Shown: positions 41,773 to 50,176 of the stretch, piece by piece
How positions within the stretch are numbered: position 1 is the first letter of the stretch
How the letters are laid out: each line of letters starts with the position of its first letter
Source of the DNA: Halomicrobium salinisoli
GTDB taxonomy: Archaea; Halobacteriota; Halobacteria; Halobacteriales; Haloarculaceae
NCBI RefSeq assembly: GCF_020405185.1
Contig: NZ_CP084464.1
Location: forward strand, 330,163 to 394,162
Length of the DNA stretch: 64,000 nucleotides
Reading direction: 5' to 3'
Position numbers and translations under genes: made by a program
Notes under the pieces: model-generated
What the model saw: only the letters and a program-made list of their open reading frames with translations
The model's database searches: none
What the model was told of the DNA's origin: nothing

Positions 41773-42782
41773 GGGTCGATCCCGGCGTCGGCCGCCGCGT
41801 CGACGTAGGCCTCTCGCGTCTCCTCGTCGAGCATCCGGTGGGGCTCGAGGGGCCACTCGCGGGGGTTCCACATGGCGTTCGTCCCGGTCTTGAACTCGAC
41901 GCTCCAGTCGATGAACTCCAGCGCCGTATAGGGGTTCTCGGCGCCCCGCGGGATCGCGAGCGTGTTCTGCGAGTAGAGGACGCCCTCCGTCGGCGCCACC
42001 TCGACGACCGGGGTGCCGTCCTGGGAACACAGGCACATCCGGGGGTTCGGGAGCACCGCGGCCTGCACGCTCGCGTCGCGGAAGGCCCGCCAGCAGTCGT
42101 TCCAGTCCGTCCAGTAGGTGGCCACGAGGGACTGCTGTTCCCGCAGCGCCGCGCGGACGGCGTCGACGTCGTCCGGGTCGTCCGGGTCCTGGCCCGTGTA
42201 CAGCGCGGCGGTCTGGCCGGCCAGCACCGGATCCGCCGGCATCCCGATGCGGCCGGCGAGCGACTCGTCCCACAGGAGGTCCCACGACGACGGCTCGTCC
42301 AGCCGCTCGCGGTGGTAGGCGAGGGCGTACGTCATCGGCGTCTGCGGGACGCCGTACGCCTCGCCGTTCCGGAGGTACAGCGACTCGTCGTGGGTGTGGA
42401 GCTCCTCGTCGGGCGGCCAGAACGGCACCGCGTCGGGCGGGAACGGTTCGAGCAGGTCCGCCGCGAGGGCCCGCTCGAACAGCCGGGTCGGCAGCGTCAC
42501 GACGTCCGGCGTCTCCCCGTCGGCCAGTCGCCGGTACTGCTCCGCCGCGGGGACCGTCTCGCTGTCGATGCGGTCCAGGTCCGCCTCGAACTGGTACGCC
42601 TCGGCCTGACTGCGCCAGTAGTGCTGCCAGGACCAGTAGGACAGTTCCGTCGACGCGTCCTCGGGGGGCCACGACGACAGGTCGGCCGGGCGTCGCCGGG
42701 CGGCACGGCCGAGACACCCGGACACCGCGAGCGCCCCCGCCGCGCCGAACCCACGCAAGTACCGTCTCCGGGATCGAGCCAT
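41769..42782 (-). CDS. PotD-like extracellular solute-binding lipoprotein, no cognate permease
   Basis: Protein of 337 residues with Tat signal (RRRYLRGFGAAGALAVSGCLG, lipobox VSGC) and a type-2 periplasmic binding fold: YGVPQTPMTYALAYHRERL, PSSWDLLWDE and FIDWSVEFKT are typical of spermidine/putrescine or thiamine-binding proteins. A Cys pair in PRMCLCSQDG is unusual for this family and may bind metal or be a substrate of the DsbA-like partner. No ABC permease or ATPase is nearby; instead the next two overlapping genes encode the thioredoxin-fold and membrane proteins. ATG 42782 gives a proper signal peptide; the upstream extension to 42908 does not. Confidence 0.8.
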   Translation of the reverse strand: MARSRRRYLRGFGAAGALAVSGCLGRAARRRPADLSSWPPEDASTELSYWSWQHYWRSQAEAYQFEADLDRIDSETVPAAEQYRRLADGETPDVVTLPTRLFERALAADLLEPFPPDAVPFWPPDEELHTHDESLYLRNGEAYGVPQTPMTYALAYHRERLDEPSSWDLLWDESLAGRIGMPADPVLAGQTAALYTGQDPDDPDDVDAVRAALREQQSLVATYWTDWNDCWRAFRDASVQAAVLPNPRMCLCSQDGTPVVEVAPTEGVLYSQNTLAIPRGAENPYTALEFIDWSVEFKTGTNAMWNPREWPLEPHRMLDEETREAYVDAAADAGIDP

Positions 42783-42949
42783 AGCGGGCCTTCGCTCTCC
42801 GAACTGGTATGCGTTGTGGCAGCTACCACCACGGTTCCCGCGTCCCGCTCGCGTCCGCCTCGCAGCGAGCCGGGATCCGCTCCCGGACCGATTGGTACCG
42901 AGGCGCACAGTTGGTAGCGTTTAAGGACCTGCCTGCAGAGATGCAGGTG

Positions 42950-43924
42950 ATGGCACACAGGATCGCAGTCTCGCAAGCGGATTTTCCGGACGCCGACGTC
43001 GAGGAAGCGGTCTTCGACGAGGCCGGGGTCGACGACGTGGTCGTCGGCGCCGCCGAGACCGAGGACGAACTGATCGACCTCGCCGAGGGCGCCGACGGAC
43101 TCCTCGTCCAGTACGCCGAGGTGACCGAGTCGGTCCTCGACGCGCTGGCGGACCTGCAGATCGTCTCCAGGTACGGTATCGGGGTCGACAACGTCGACGT
43201 CGCCGCCGCCTCGGAGCGGGACGTCGCCGTGTCGAACGTGCCCTCCTACTGCGAGGAGGAGGTCGCGTCCCACGCGCTCTCGCTCCTGTTCACGCTCGCA
43301 CGCAAGACCGCCCAGTACGATAAGGCGGTCAAGTCCGGGACCTGGGACTGGAAGATCGGTCGCCCCATCGAGTCGCTGACCGGCAAGACCGTGGGGTTCG
43401 CGGCGTTCGGGAAGATCCCCCGTACGTTCGCCGACCTGGCCGAGGGGTTCGACCTGGAGTACCTGACCTACGACCCCTACCTCGACGAGGCGGACGTCGC
43501 CGACCACCCCGTCGAGCTGGTCGACTTCGAGACGATGCTGTCGGAGTCGGACGTGATCTCGATCCACGCGCCGCTGGTCGACGAGACCCATCACATGTTC
43601 GACGCCGACGCCTTCGAGCAGATGAAATCGTCCGCGTTCCTCCTGAACACCGCACGCGGACCGATCGTCGACGAGAGCGCTCTGTACGACGCCCTCGAAG
43701 CCGGCGAGATCGCCGGCGCCGGCCTCGACGTCATGGAGGAGGAACCGACTCACGACTCGCCGCTGTTCGAGCGCGACGACGTCGTCGTGACGCCACACGT
43801 CGCCTGGTACTCCGAGTCCTCGCTCGGCGACCTCCGGCGCAAGGCCGCCGAGAACCTCACCCGATACCTGGGGGGCGAGTCGCCGCACGGGTTCGTCAAC
43901 GAGGACGACGTCGAACGGGCGTGA
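42950..43924 (+). CDS. D-isomer-specific 2-hydroxyacid dehydrogenase (C-terminal-binding-protein-like)
   Basis: NAD-dependent dehydrogenase of 324 residues. Catalytic residues are Arg in YGIGVDNVDV (RYG), Glu in LDVMEEEP and His in TPHVAWYS. NTARGPIVDESAL is the family signature. The Rossmann glycine motif is altered, GFAAFGKIPR where G-x-G-x-x-G is usual, so NAD affinity may be unusual. ATG 42950 is chosen because TTTAAGG lies about 28 nt upstream; an in-frame ATG is at 42941. A hydroxypyruvate/glyoxylate or 2-keto-acid reductase role would link to the glycerate kinase at 54 kb. Confidence 0.88.
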   Translation: MAHRIAVSQADFPDADVEEAVFDEAGVDDVVVGAAETEDELIDLAEGADGLLVQYAEVTESVLDALADLQIVSRYGIGVDNVDVAAASERDVAVSNVPSYCEEEVASHALSLLFTLARKTAQYDKAVKSGTWDWKIGRPIESLTGKTVGFAAFGKIPRTFADLAEGFDLEYLTYDPYLDEADVADHPVELVDFETMLSESDVISIHAPLVDETHHMFDADAFEQMKSSAFLLNTARGPIVDESALYDALEAGEIAGAGLDVMEEEPTHDSPLFERDDVVVTPHVAWYSESSLGDLRRKAAENLTRYLGGESPHGFVNEDDVERA

Positions 43925-44080
43925 GGCCCTGCGCGCCGGTCCGTCGAGCGGCACCGACTCCGTAACCACTCCTTCCCCGACAATACATACTGATTGGTAC
44001 ATATTGGATTCATTTTGTTTTGACTCCCTACTAAACTGTTAGAAAAGTTTATTTGCCATAGTAGATAATCATGGTACGCA

Positions 44081-45199
44081 ATGTCACCAGATCGCCGTAA
44101 TTTCATGCGCACCGCAGGTGCTATCAGTGCGACGGCCGGACTGACCTCGATCGCGGGCTGTAGCAGCCTGACTTCGGGCGGTAACGGCGGCAGTGGTAGC
44201 GGGGACGGATCTGACAGCGGCGGCGCCGAGAACCCCGAGATGACGGTTACGCTCGGCCACTCCGGACCCGAAGACATCACCCAGCACCAGCACCGCGCGG
44301 CAGTGACGTTCAAGAAGCACATCGAGGACAACACGAACGGCAACTTCACGGTGGAGATCTCCCCCGGTGGCGCCCTCGGGAGCCTCCGGGAGATGGTCGA
44401 GCAGAACCAGTCGGGGTCCCTCGAACTCGTCGGGTCGACGGCCGAGGGTCACATCGCGCCGTTCTACTCGAACATCAACGTGTACGCGCTGCCGTACGCG
44501 TTCCGGAACGTCGAGGTCGCCAACTACGTCTTCGACAACGAGTTCGGGGACCAGCTGTGGGCCGACTTCCGCGACCAGACCGGCCTCCGGATGCTGACCT
44601 GGTACGACAACGGCGGCTTCCGGTCGTTCGGCGTCTCCGGCGTCGAGATCGAGTCCATCGACGACATGGAGGGGCTCGACATCCGGACGATGCAGATCGA
44701 GGCCCACCAGGAACTGGTCAGCCAGCTGGGCGCGAACCCGACGCCGATCGACTGGAACGAGCTGTACCAGGCGATCGACCAGGGCGTCGTCGCCGGCCAG
44801 GAGAACTCCATCCCGACGGTCATCTCCGGCGACCTCCACGAGGTGCTCGACTGGATCATCCTCGACCGCCACGTGTACACGATGAACTTCATCCACTGCA
44901 ACGAGGAGTGGTTCCAGGGGCTCCCGCTGCACTACCAGCGGCTGGTCCTCGAGGCCGGGCGGCTGGCCTCCCAGGAGGCCCGGATGATCAACCGGATCCA
45001 GCGCGAACGCGGCGTCCAGACCGTCGAGGAGGCCGGCGTCACCGTCTACGATCCGCCCCAGGAGGTCATCAACGACTTCCGCGAGGCGACACAGGAGCCC
45101 GTCGGCGAACTGATCCGCAACGAGATGGACGATCCTGGTATGGTCGACGACATGCAGGAGGCCATCCAGCAGGCCGAGAAGGACCTGGGCTACCAGTAA
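44081..45199 (+). CDS. dctP: TRAP transporter solute-binding lipoprotein
   Basis: DctP-family binding protein of 372 residues with a Tat signal (RRNFMRTAGAISATAGLTSIAGCS, lipobox IAGC) and Gly/Ser-rich linker. Fold hallmarks: TLGHSGPEDITQHQHRAAVTFKKHI at the start, GLDIRTMQIEAHQELVSQLGANPTPIDWNELYQAIDQGVV, the substrate Arg region, and EWFQGLPLHYQ. Such proteins bind carboxylates; in this setting a sugar acid (uronate, aldonate) is likely. TTTATTT at 44048-44054 is a TATA box about 30 nt before the ATG. It leads the TRAP operon dctP-usp-dctQ-dctM. Confidence 0.92.
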   Translation: MSPDRRNFMRTAGAISATAGLTSIAGCSSLTSGGNGGSGSGDGSDSGGAENPEMTVTLGHSGPEDITQHQHRAAVTFKKHIEDNTNGNFTVEISPGGALGSLREMVEQNQSGSLELVGSTAEGHIAPFYSNINVYALPYAFRNVEVANYVFDNEFGDQLWADFRDQTGLRMLTWYDNGGFRSFGVSGVEIESIDDMEGLDIRTMQIEAHQELVSQLGANPTPIDWNELYQAIDQGVVAGQENSIPTVISGDLHEVLDWIILDRHVYTMNFIHCNEEWFQGLPLHYQRLVLEAGRLASQEARMINRIQRERGVQTVEEAGVTVYDPPQEVINDFREATQEPVGELIRNEMDDPGMVDDMQEAIQQAEKDLGYQ

Positions 45200-45244
45200 C
45201 GTCCACTACCAGAGAAGCGCTCTCCGCCGGGACAACTGTTTCAT

Positions 45245-45682
45245 ATGTACGAGATACTGATTCCGATACCGAACGACGACGCGCGGATGGGACGACTCGT
45301 GACTGCCGTCGAAGACCTGCCGGTCCGGACGGAGGCGGTCTCCGTGACCCTGCTGTACGTCTTCGAGGAACTGGAGACCGAACTCGGGGGGACGGTGTCG
45401 CTCCGCGAGTACAGCGACGTGCCGGACGTGATGGCCGAGGCCCGCGAGCGGCTCGAGCGGGCCGACGTCCCGGTCGAGGCGCTCGTCGCCGAGGGCTCCG
45501 CCGAGGAGGTCATCGTGTCCGTCGCCGACGACCGGGCCGTCGACCACGTGGCCGTCGCCGGCCGTGAGCGCTCGCCGACGGGCAAGGCCCTGTTCGGCAG
45601 CGTGACCCAGTCGGTGGTCCTCAACGCCGACGTGCCGGTGACGGTCGTTCCGGAGTCCGTCGACGGGGAGGGAGCGGCCTGA
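45245..45682 (+). CDS. Universal stress protein inside the TRAP operon
   Basis: Usp domain of 145 residues: YEILIPIPNDDARM at the start, VAVAGRERSPTGKALFGSVTQSVVLNADVPVTVVP at the end, which preserves the G-x2-G-x9-G(S) ATP-binding pattern loosely (AGRERSPTGKALFGS). It sits between dctP and dctQ on the same strand, 45 nt after dctP. A Usp coupled to a TRAP system is known in Halomonas (TeaD with TeaABC), where it regulates the transporter, so regulation of this transporter by nucleotide binding is a sound analogy. Confidence 0.88.
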   Translation: MYEILIPIPNDDARMGRLVTAVEDLPVRTEAVSVTLLYVFEELETELGGTVSLREYSDVPDVMAEARERLERADVPVEALVAEGSAEEVIVSVADDRAVDHVAVAGRERSPTGKALFGSVTQSVVLNADVPVTVVPESVDGEGAA

Positions 45683-45727
45683 CCATGCCCGACGCGAGCG
45701 ATCCTCGACGGTGGACGCTCCCGCGAG

Positions 45728-46318
45728 GTGATCGCCGTGTTTAATTTCACCGTCGCCGAGGACGGCAGGCTCTACCGGTCCGCCCAGCGGTTCGACTCGG
45801 TGATGGACCGCATCGACGCGCGATTGCGGCAGTTTAGCCTGCTCCTGGTCGTCCTGCTGGTCGGCGTCGTGGTCCTCAACGTGATCATGCGGTACGTGTT
45901 CAGCGAGTCGCTGCTGTGGGCCAACGAGTTGTCGCGCTATCTGATGGTCTGGTTCGCGCTGCTCGCGACGGCCTCCCTCGTCAACAGCGACGACCACCTC
46001 AACGTGGGGATCGTCTTCGACCGGTTCTCCGACCGCCTCAAGTACTGGCTGCAGTCGACGACGATGGCGCTGTACGTCGTCCTCGGGCTCGTCTGGGTCA
46101 ATTTCGGGCTCGAGTACGCCATCAGCGCGGGGCTGAACGCGGAGGCGCCCGCGATGAACTTCCCGCTGCTGTGGGTGTACATCGTGATCCCGATCAGCGG
46201 CGCGTTCGTCTCGCTGTTCGCGCTCGCGCGCCTGCTCCGCCTCGTCGTGCTCGGCGAGACGGAGAGCCTGGAGACCGCCTACGACGTCGACCAGCGCGGG
46301 GGTGAGAGCGATGATTGA
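45728..46318 (+). CDS. dctQ: TRAP transporter small membrane subunit
   Basis: DctQ-type protein of 196 residues with four transmembrane helices (about 36-58, 71-92, 107-127, 147-168). WANELSRYLMVWFALLATASLVNSDDHLNVGIVFDR is the family signature, with the E-x-x-R-Y helix and the polar loop. It starts with GTG 46 nt after the usp stop and overlaps dctM by 8 nt. It joins DctM to form the membrane part of the Na+-driven importer. Confidence 0.92.
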   Translation: MIAVFNFTVAEDGRLYRSAQRFDSVMDRIDARLRQFSLLLVVLLVGVVVLNVIMRYVFSESLLWANELSRYLMVWFALLATASLVNSDDHLNVGIVFDRFSDRLKYWLQSTTMALYVVLGLVWVNFGLEYAISAGLNAEAPAMNFPLLWVYIVIPISGAFVSLFALARLLRLVVLGETESLETAYDVDQRGGESDD

Positions 46319-47594
46319 GCTCGTCCCGCTCCTGGCGGTCCTGCTGGCGCTGATCTTCCTCCGCGTGGACATCGCCTTCGCCATCGCGACGGTGTCGTAC
46401 CTCTGGCTGCTCGTCGCGGGGGAGTCCATGACCACGGGCGTGACCCGCATCTTCAGCGGGCTGAACTCGTTCGTGCTGCTGGCGATCCCCTTCTTCCTGC
46501 TGGCGGGGGAGCTGATGAACAACTCCGAGATCACCGATCGGATCGTCCGCTTCGCCAACTACACGATCGGGCGCATCCGCGGGGGGCTCGCGCAGGCGAA
46601 CGTCCTCGCGAGCCTGTTCTTCGCCGGCATCACCGGCGCTGCGGTCGCCGACGTCGCCGCGCTCGGCTCGGTGTTCATCCCCGCCATGTCCGAGGAGGGG
46701 TACGACACCGACTTCAGCTCGGCGCTGACGGCCGCGTCGTCGATCGTCGGTCCGATCATCCCGCCGAGCATCATCATCGTCATCTACGGGTCGGTGACCA
46801 ACACTTCGATCGGGGCGCTGTTCGCAGCGGCCGTGGTGCCGGGCCTGCTGCTCGGCGGCGCACTGATGGTGATCACCGGCGTCCTCTCCGTCCAGCGGGA
46901 CTTCCCGAGCCACTCGCCGGACGTCGAGCGCTCCGAGGTCCCGTCGCTGGTGTTCGACTCGCTGGTCGCGCTGACGATGCCGGCGATCATCCTCGGCGGC
47001 ATCCTCGGCGGCATCTTCACGCCGACCGAGGCGGCCGCCGTCGCCTGCGTGTACGCCCTGCTGATCGGCGGCGTGCTCTACCGCACGCTGACGGGCGACA
47101 AGATCATCGAGTCGCTGAGCGTCACCCTCGAGCGGTCGACCCAGCTGTACGCCATCATCGGCTTCGCGTCGATCCTCTCGTGGATGCTCGCCAAGGAGGG
47201 CATCACCCGCGAACTGGGTGCCACCCTCGTCGAGATGGGGCTGAGCCCGGCGGTCTACATGCTGGTCGTCGGCCTCATCCTCCTGTTCGTGGGCACGTGG
47301 CTCGAGATCGGCGCCGCGGCCATCATCCTGGCGCCGACGCTGGCGTCGATCGCCCAGACGCTGGGGATCCCGGCCTACCAGTTCGGCATCATGTTCATCG
47401 TGACGCTGAACTTCGGGCTCATCACCCCGCCGCTTGGTATCTGCCTGTTCGCGGCCTCCAGCGTCTCTGACCGGCCGGTCTGGGGGATCAGCAAGAAGGT
47501 CGTCCCGTTCTACGTGGCCGACATCGCCGTGCTGCTGGCGATCATCTACCTCCCGCAGCTCACGATGGCCTTCCCGCGGGCCACCGGGTTCTGA
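46311..47594 (+). CDS. dctM: TRAP transporter large membrane subunit
   Basis: DctM protein of 427 residues with about 11-12 transmembrane helices. Family features are IPFFLLAGELMNNSEITDRIV, GAAVADVAALGSVFIPAMSEEGYD and SSIVGPIIPPSIIIVIYG in the first half, and LILLFVGTWLEIGAAAIILAPTLASIAQTLG and NFGLITPPLGICLFAASSVS in the second, the elevator-type scoop and Na+ loops. ATG 46311 overlaps the dctQ stop by 8 nt; GTG 46302 is also in frame. Together with DctP it imports an organic acid, likely a sugar acid handled by the enolase-superfamily enzymes next door. Confidence 0.93.
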   Translation: MIELVPLLAVLLALIFLRVDIAFAIATVSYLWLLVAGESMTTGVTRIFSGLNSFVLLAIPFFLLAGELMNNSEITDRIVRFANYTIGRIRGGLAQANVLASLFFAGITGAAVADVAALGSVFIPAMSEEGYDTDFSSALTAASSIVGPIIPPSIIIVIYGSVTNTSIGALFAAAVVPGLLLGGALMVITGVLSVQRDFPSHSPDVERSEVPSLVFDSLVALTMPAIILGGILGGIFTPTEAAAVACVYALLIGGVLYRTLTGDKIIESLSVTLERSTQLYAIIGFASILSWMLAKEGITRELGATLVEMGLSPAVYMLVVGLILLFVGTWLEIGAAAIILAPTLASIAQTLGIPAYQFGIMFIVTLNFGLITPPLGICLFAASSVSDRPVWGISKKVVPFYVADIAVLLAIIYLPQLTMAFPRATGF

Positions 47595-47701
47595 TCCCCG
47601 GCCCAGCCGTCTTCCGATCCCAGGTCCAGTGCGTTCCCGACGCCTCGGGAACGTCGAGTCCCCTCTGCCGATCGACGACCGGGCACGGTCGGAGCACCGC
47701 A

Positions 47702-47753
47702 GTGACCGTCGTCATCAGGACGTGACCGTCGTTACCAGGACGTGACCGTCACG
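47702..47753. repeat. Short tandem repeat at the 3' end of the Gfo/Idh/MocA gene
   Basis: GTGACCGTCGT-N-A-N-CAGGAC occurs at 47702-47721 and 47722-47741, followed by a third partial unit GTGACCGTC at 47742. The 20-bp unit spans the stop codon (47732-47734, minus strand), so it looks like a recent local duplication of the gene end. Confidence 0.6.
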
Positions 47754-48829
47754 TCCCGGAGCGGGCGGTCCAGCGGGATGGAGACCTGCGAGCCGGTGTA
47801 GTGGGAGACGTAGAAGGCGACGATGATCTCCAGCGAGCGCTTGGCCTCCCGGCCGGTCGAGCGGTTCTCGGCGTCGCCCTCCAGCAGCGCCTGGACGTGC
47901 TCGGCGGCGTTGGCGAACGAGCCCTGGTAGTCGTCGTCCCAGGTCCACGACCCCTCGATGCCGGGCAGCGGTTCCTCGACGTGGTCGCCGTCCTCGAGCG
48001 ACCAGTAGCGCCACTCGCCGTCGTCGTTGTTCATGTAGAGCTTGCCCTCGCTGCCGACGACGTTCAGCGTCATCGAGGAGTCCTCGCGCGGGATCGTGCA
48101 GTCGACGGTGGCGAAGGTGCCGTCGTCCATGACGACGAACCCGCCGCCGCCGGCGTCGTCGACGTCCCGGTCGGCGTCCAGCGAGTCGACGGCCTCGTTC
48201 TCGCCGGTGATGTGGCCGCTGGCGGTCTCGGCGCGGGCGTCGAGCAGGTAGACGAGCGTGTCCAGCAGGTGCGTCGAGTTGCGCAGCAGTTCCATCCGGA
48301 ACTGCGTGGCGACGGAGTGGACCTCGCCCAGCAGGTCCTCCTCGACGACGAGCTCCCGGAGCCGCCGGAGCTTGTCGGTGAACCGGAACGAGTGGTTGAC
48401 CAGCAGTTCGGTGTCGGTCTCCTCGCAGGCATCGATCATGGCCTCGGCGTCGGACACGGAGGAGGCGATGGGCTTCTCGCACCAGATCACGTCCGGATCG
48501 GCGGCCGACCGCGCCGCGTCGACGACGTGGCGGTGATGCAGGAACGAGGGCGTACAGACCGAGACGACGTCCAGATCCTCCGCCTCGAGCATCGCCTCGT
48601 GGCCGACGTAGCGCCGCTCGGACGGAACCTCCCAGGCGTCGCCGAACGTGGCCAGTTTCTCCTCGTCGACGTCGGCGACCGCGACCAGTTCGACGTCGTC
48701 GGTGGCGTCGTAGCCGCCGGCGTGGCTGGCCTCGATCTTCTCGGTGCCGATGGCCGCCTCGTCGTGCATCCCGAGGATGCCGAGCCCCGCGATGCCGCCC
48801 GTGCCGACGATGCCTGCGCGGTAGCTCAT
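47732..48829 (-). CDS. Gfo/Idh/MocA-family oxidoreductase
   Basis: Protein of 365 residues: Rossmann domain opening AGIVGTGGIAGLG, with a 20-residue insertion (HDEAAIGTEKIEASHAGGYD) before the second strand; then VIWCEKPIASS with the catalytic Lys, NHSFRFTDKLRRL and NSTHLLDTLVYLLDAR. The C-terminal sheet domain is complete. It probably oxidises or reduces a sugar or inositol-like substrate with NAD(P). Its start overlaps the stop of the enolase-superfamily gene (ATGA), so the two form an operon and presumably act in the same pathway: oxidation to an acid, then dehydration. Confidence 0.85.
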   Translation of the reverse strand: MSYRAGIVGTGGIAGLGILGMHDEAAIGTEKIEASHAGGYDATDDVELVAVADVDEEKLATFGDAWEVPSERRYVGHEAMLEAEDLDVVSVCTPSFLHHRHVVDAARSAADPDVIWCEKPIASSVSDAEAMIDACEETDTELLVNHSFRFTDKLRRLRELVVEEDLLGEVHSVATQFRMELLRNSTHLLDTLVYLLDARAETASGHITGENEAVDSLDADRDVDDAGGGGFVVMDDGTFATVDCTIPREDSSMTLNVVGSEGKLYMNNDDGEWRYWSLEDGDHVEEPLPGIEGSWTWDDDYQGSFANAAEHVQALLEGDAENRSTGREAKRSLEIIVAFYVSHYTGSQVSIPLDRPLRDVTVTSW

Positions 48830-50001
48830 TCGTAGGTGTGGACGCTGCCGGTGGCGTTGTCCTCGACGTAGCCCCAGTCGTACTCGACGCCGAGGCCGGG
48901 GCCGTCGGGGACGGGGACGGTGCCGTCGTCGTCGACGGCCTCGATCAGGTCGGAGTAGCCGCCCTCGTAGACCGGAGGCATCGTGTTCTGGCACTCGGGG
49001 TGGACCAGCGCCATCTCGTAGTAGTTGGCGTTGCGCGTGGCGGCGATGCAGTGGCGCTGTGCGGGGCCGGGCGCGTGGAACTCCACGTCCAGTCCGAACC
49101 CTTCGGCGACGCTGGCGATCTTCATCGCGCCGGTGATGCCCGCGTCGTACTCCGGATCCGCGCGGACGAAGTCGGTCGCGCCGTTGGCGATGAAGTCCGT
49201 GTGCGGTTCCAGCCCGCGGACGTGCTCGGTCTGGAGGATCGGCGTCTCGAGGTGCTCGCCCAGGCGCTCGTGACCGTGCTGGCTGATGCCGCCGTCGCGG
49301 TAGGGGTCCTCGTACCAGAAGAAGTCCTGCTCGTCGCAGGCCTCGCCGAGTTTCAGCGCGTCGGCCCACGTCTCCAGTTCGCAGGCGGGGTCGTGCATCA
49401 GGTCCATCTCGTCGCCGACCCGCTCGCCGACGGCGTGGACGGCCGCGATCTCCCGGTCGAGGTCGCGACTGGTGTCGCCGCCGCCCCAGCCGTGGATCTT
49501 GAAGCCGCCGAAGCCCTTCTCCAGGCACTCCTCGGCGAAGTCGGCGAACGCCTCGGGCGAGTCCAGCCCGCCGTTCTCGTCGCCGTGGTACGTCGACGCG
49601 TACGCGGGGATGCGCTCGCGGTACGTGCCCAGCAGCTCGTGGATCGGCGCGTCGTAGTACTTGCCGGCGAAGTCCCAGAGGGCGATGTCGATGGGGCCCA
49701 TGCCCATGCGGTCGTACTTGCGCAGCGCGCGCTTGATCTCCGACCAGTGTTGCTCGCGCTTGAGGGGGTCCTTCCCGATCAGGTAATCGGCGAACATGTT
49801 GATCTGGGCGGCGCCGGGCGAGTTGCCGCCGACGTACTCGCCGGTGATCCCCTCGTCGGTGTGGATCCGCAGCGCGAACAGCTTCCGGTAGGTGGTCTCG
49901 CCGGGCTCGTAGACCAGGTTGAAGCCGTGGTGGTCCGTCCCGACGTCTTCGAGCGGATACTCGAACTCCGTGCTTTCTATCTTCGTGATAGTCGGCGTCA
50001 C
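48826..50001 (-). CDS. Enolase-superfamily sugar-acid dehydratase (K-x-H type)
   Basis: Protein of 391 residues. Barrel residues: GFKIHGWGGG (Lys and His), metal ligands Asp in LMHDPACE, Glu in WYEDPYRD and Glu in LQTEHVRG, and the His base in EFHAPGPAQ. The K-x-H motif and the GWGG loop separate it from the dehydratase at 20.9 kb (K-x-D) and the one at 50.2 kb (K-x-K). GTG 50001 is preferred to ATG 50028, because ATTTATG lies just 28 nt upstream of it and would be inside the longer frame. It is cotranscribed with the Gfo/Idh/MocA gene and divergent from the third enolase-type gene. Substrate unknown; a deoxyhexonate or aldonate is likely. Confidence 0.82.
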   Translation of the reverse strand: MTPTITKIESTEFEYPLEDVGTDHHGFNLVYEPGETTYRKLFALRIHTDEGITGEYVGGNSPGAAQINMFADYLIGKDPLKREQHWSEIKRALRKYDRMGMGPIDIALWDFAGKYYDAPIHELLGTYRERIPAYASTYHGDENGGLDSPEAFADFAEECLEKGFGGFKIHGWGGGDTSRDLDREIAAVHAVGERVGDEMDLMHDPACELETWADALKLGEACDEQDFFWYEDPYRDGGISQHGHERLGEHLETPILQTEHVRGLEPHTDFIANGATDFVRADPEYDAGITGAMKIASVAEGFGLDVEFHAPGPAQRHCIAATRNANYYEMALVHPECQNTMPPVYEGGYSDLIEAVDDDGTVPVPDGPGLGVEYDWGYVEDNATGSVHTYE

Positions 50002-50176
50002 GGATAGGACGTGCTCGCGCCGCCACATAAATCTAAGCGGTCGGGAACCGGTGAACGTGGTCGCTGCCGTCGATCTGTGGTAGCGACGGGACGGGGGCTG
50101 CCGTTCAGCGGGCGGTCAGCGGCAGCGCCACGGCGGCGCCCAAACCGATAAGCCCGACCGCTGCGACACCCGTCCC

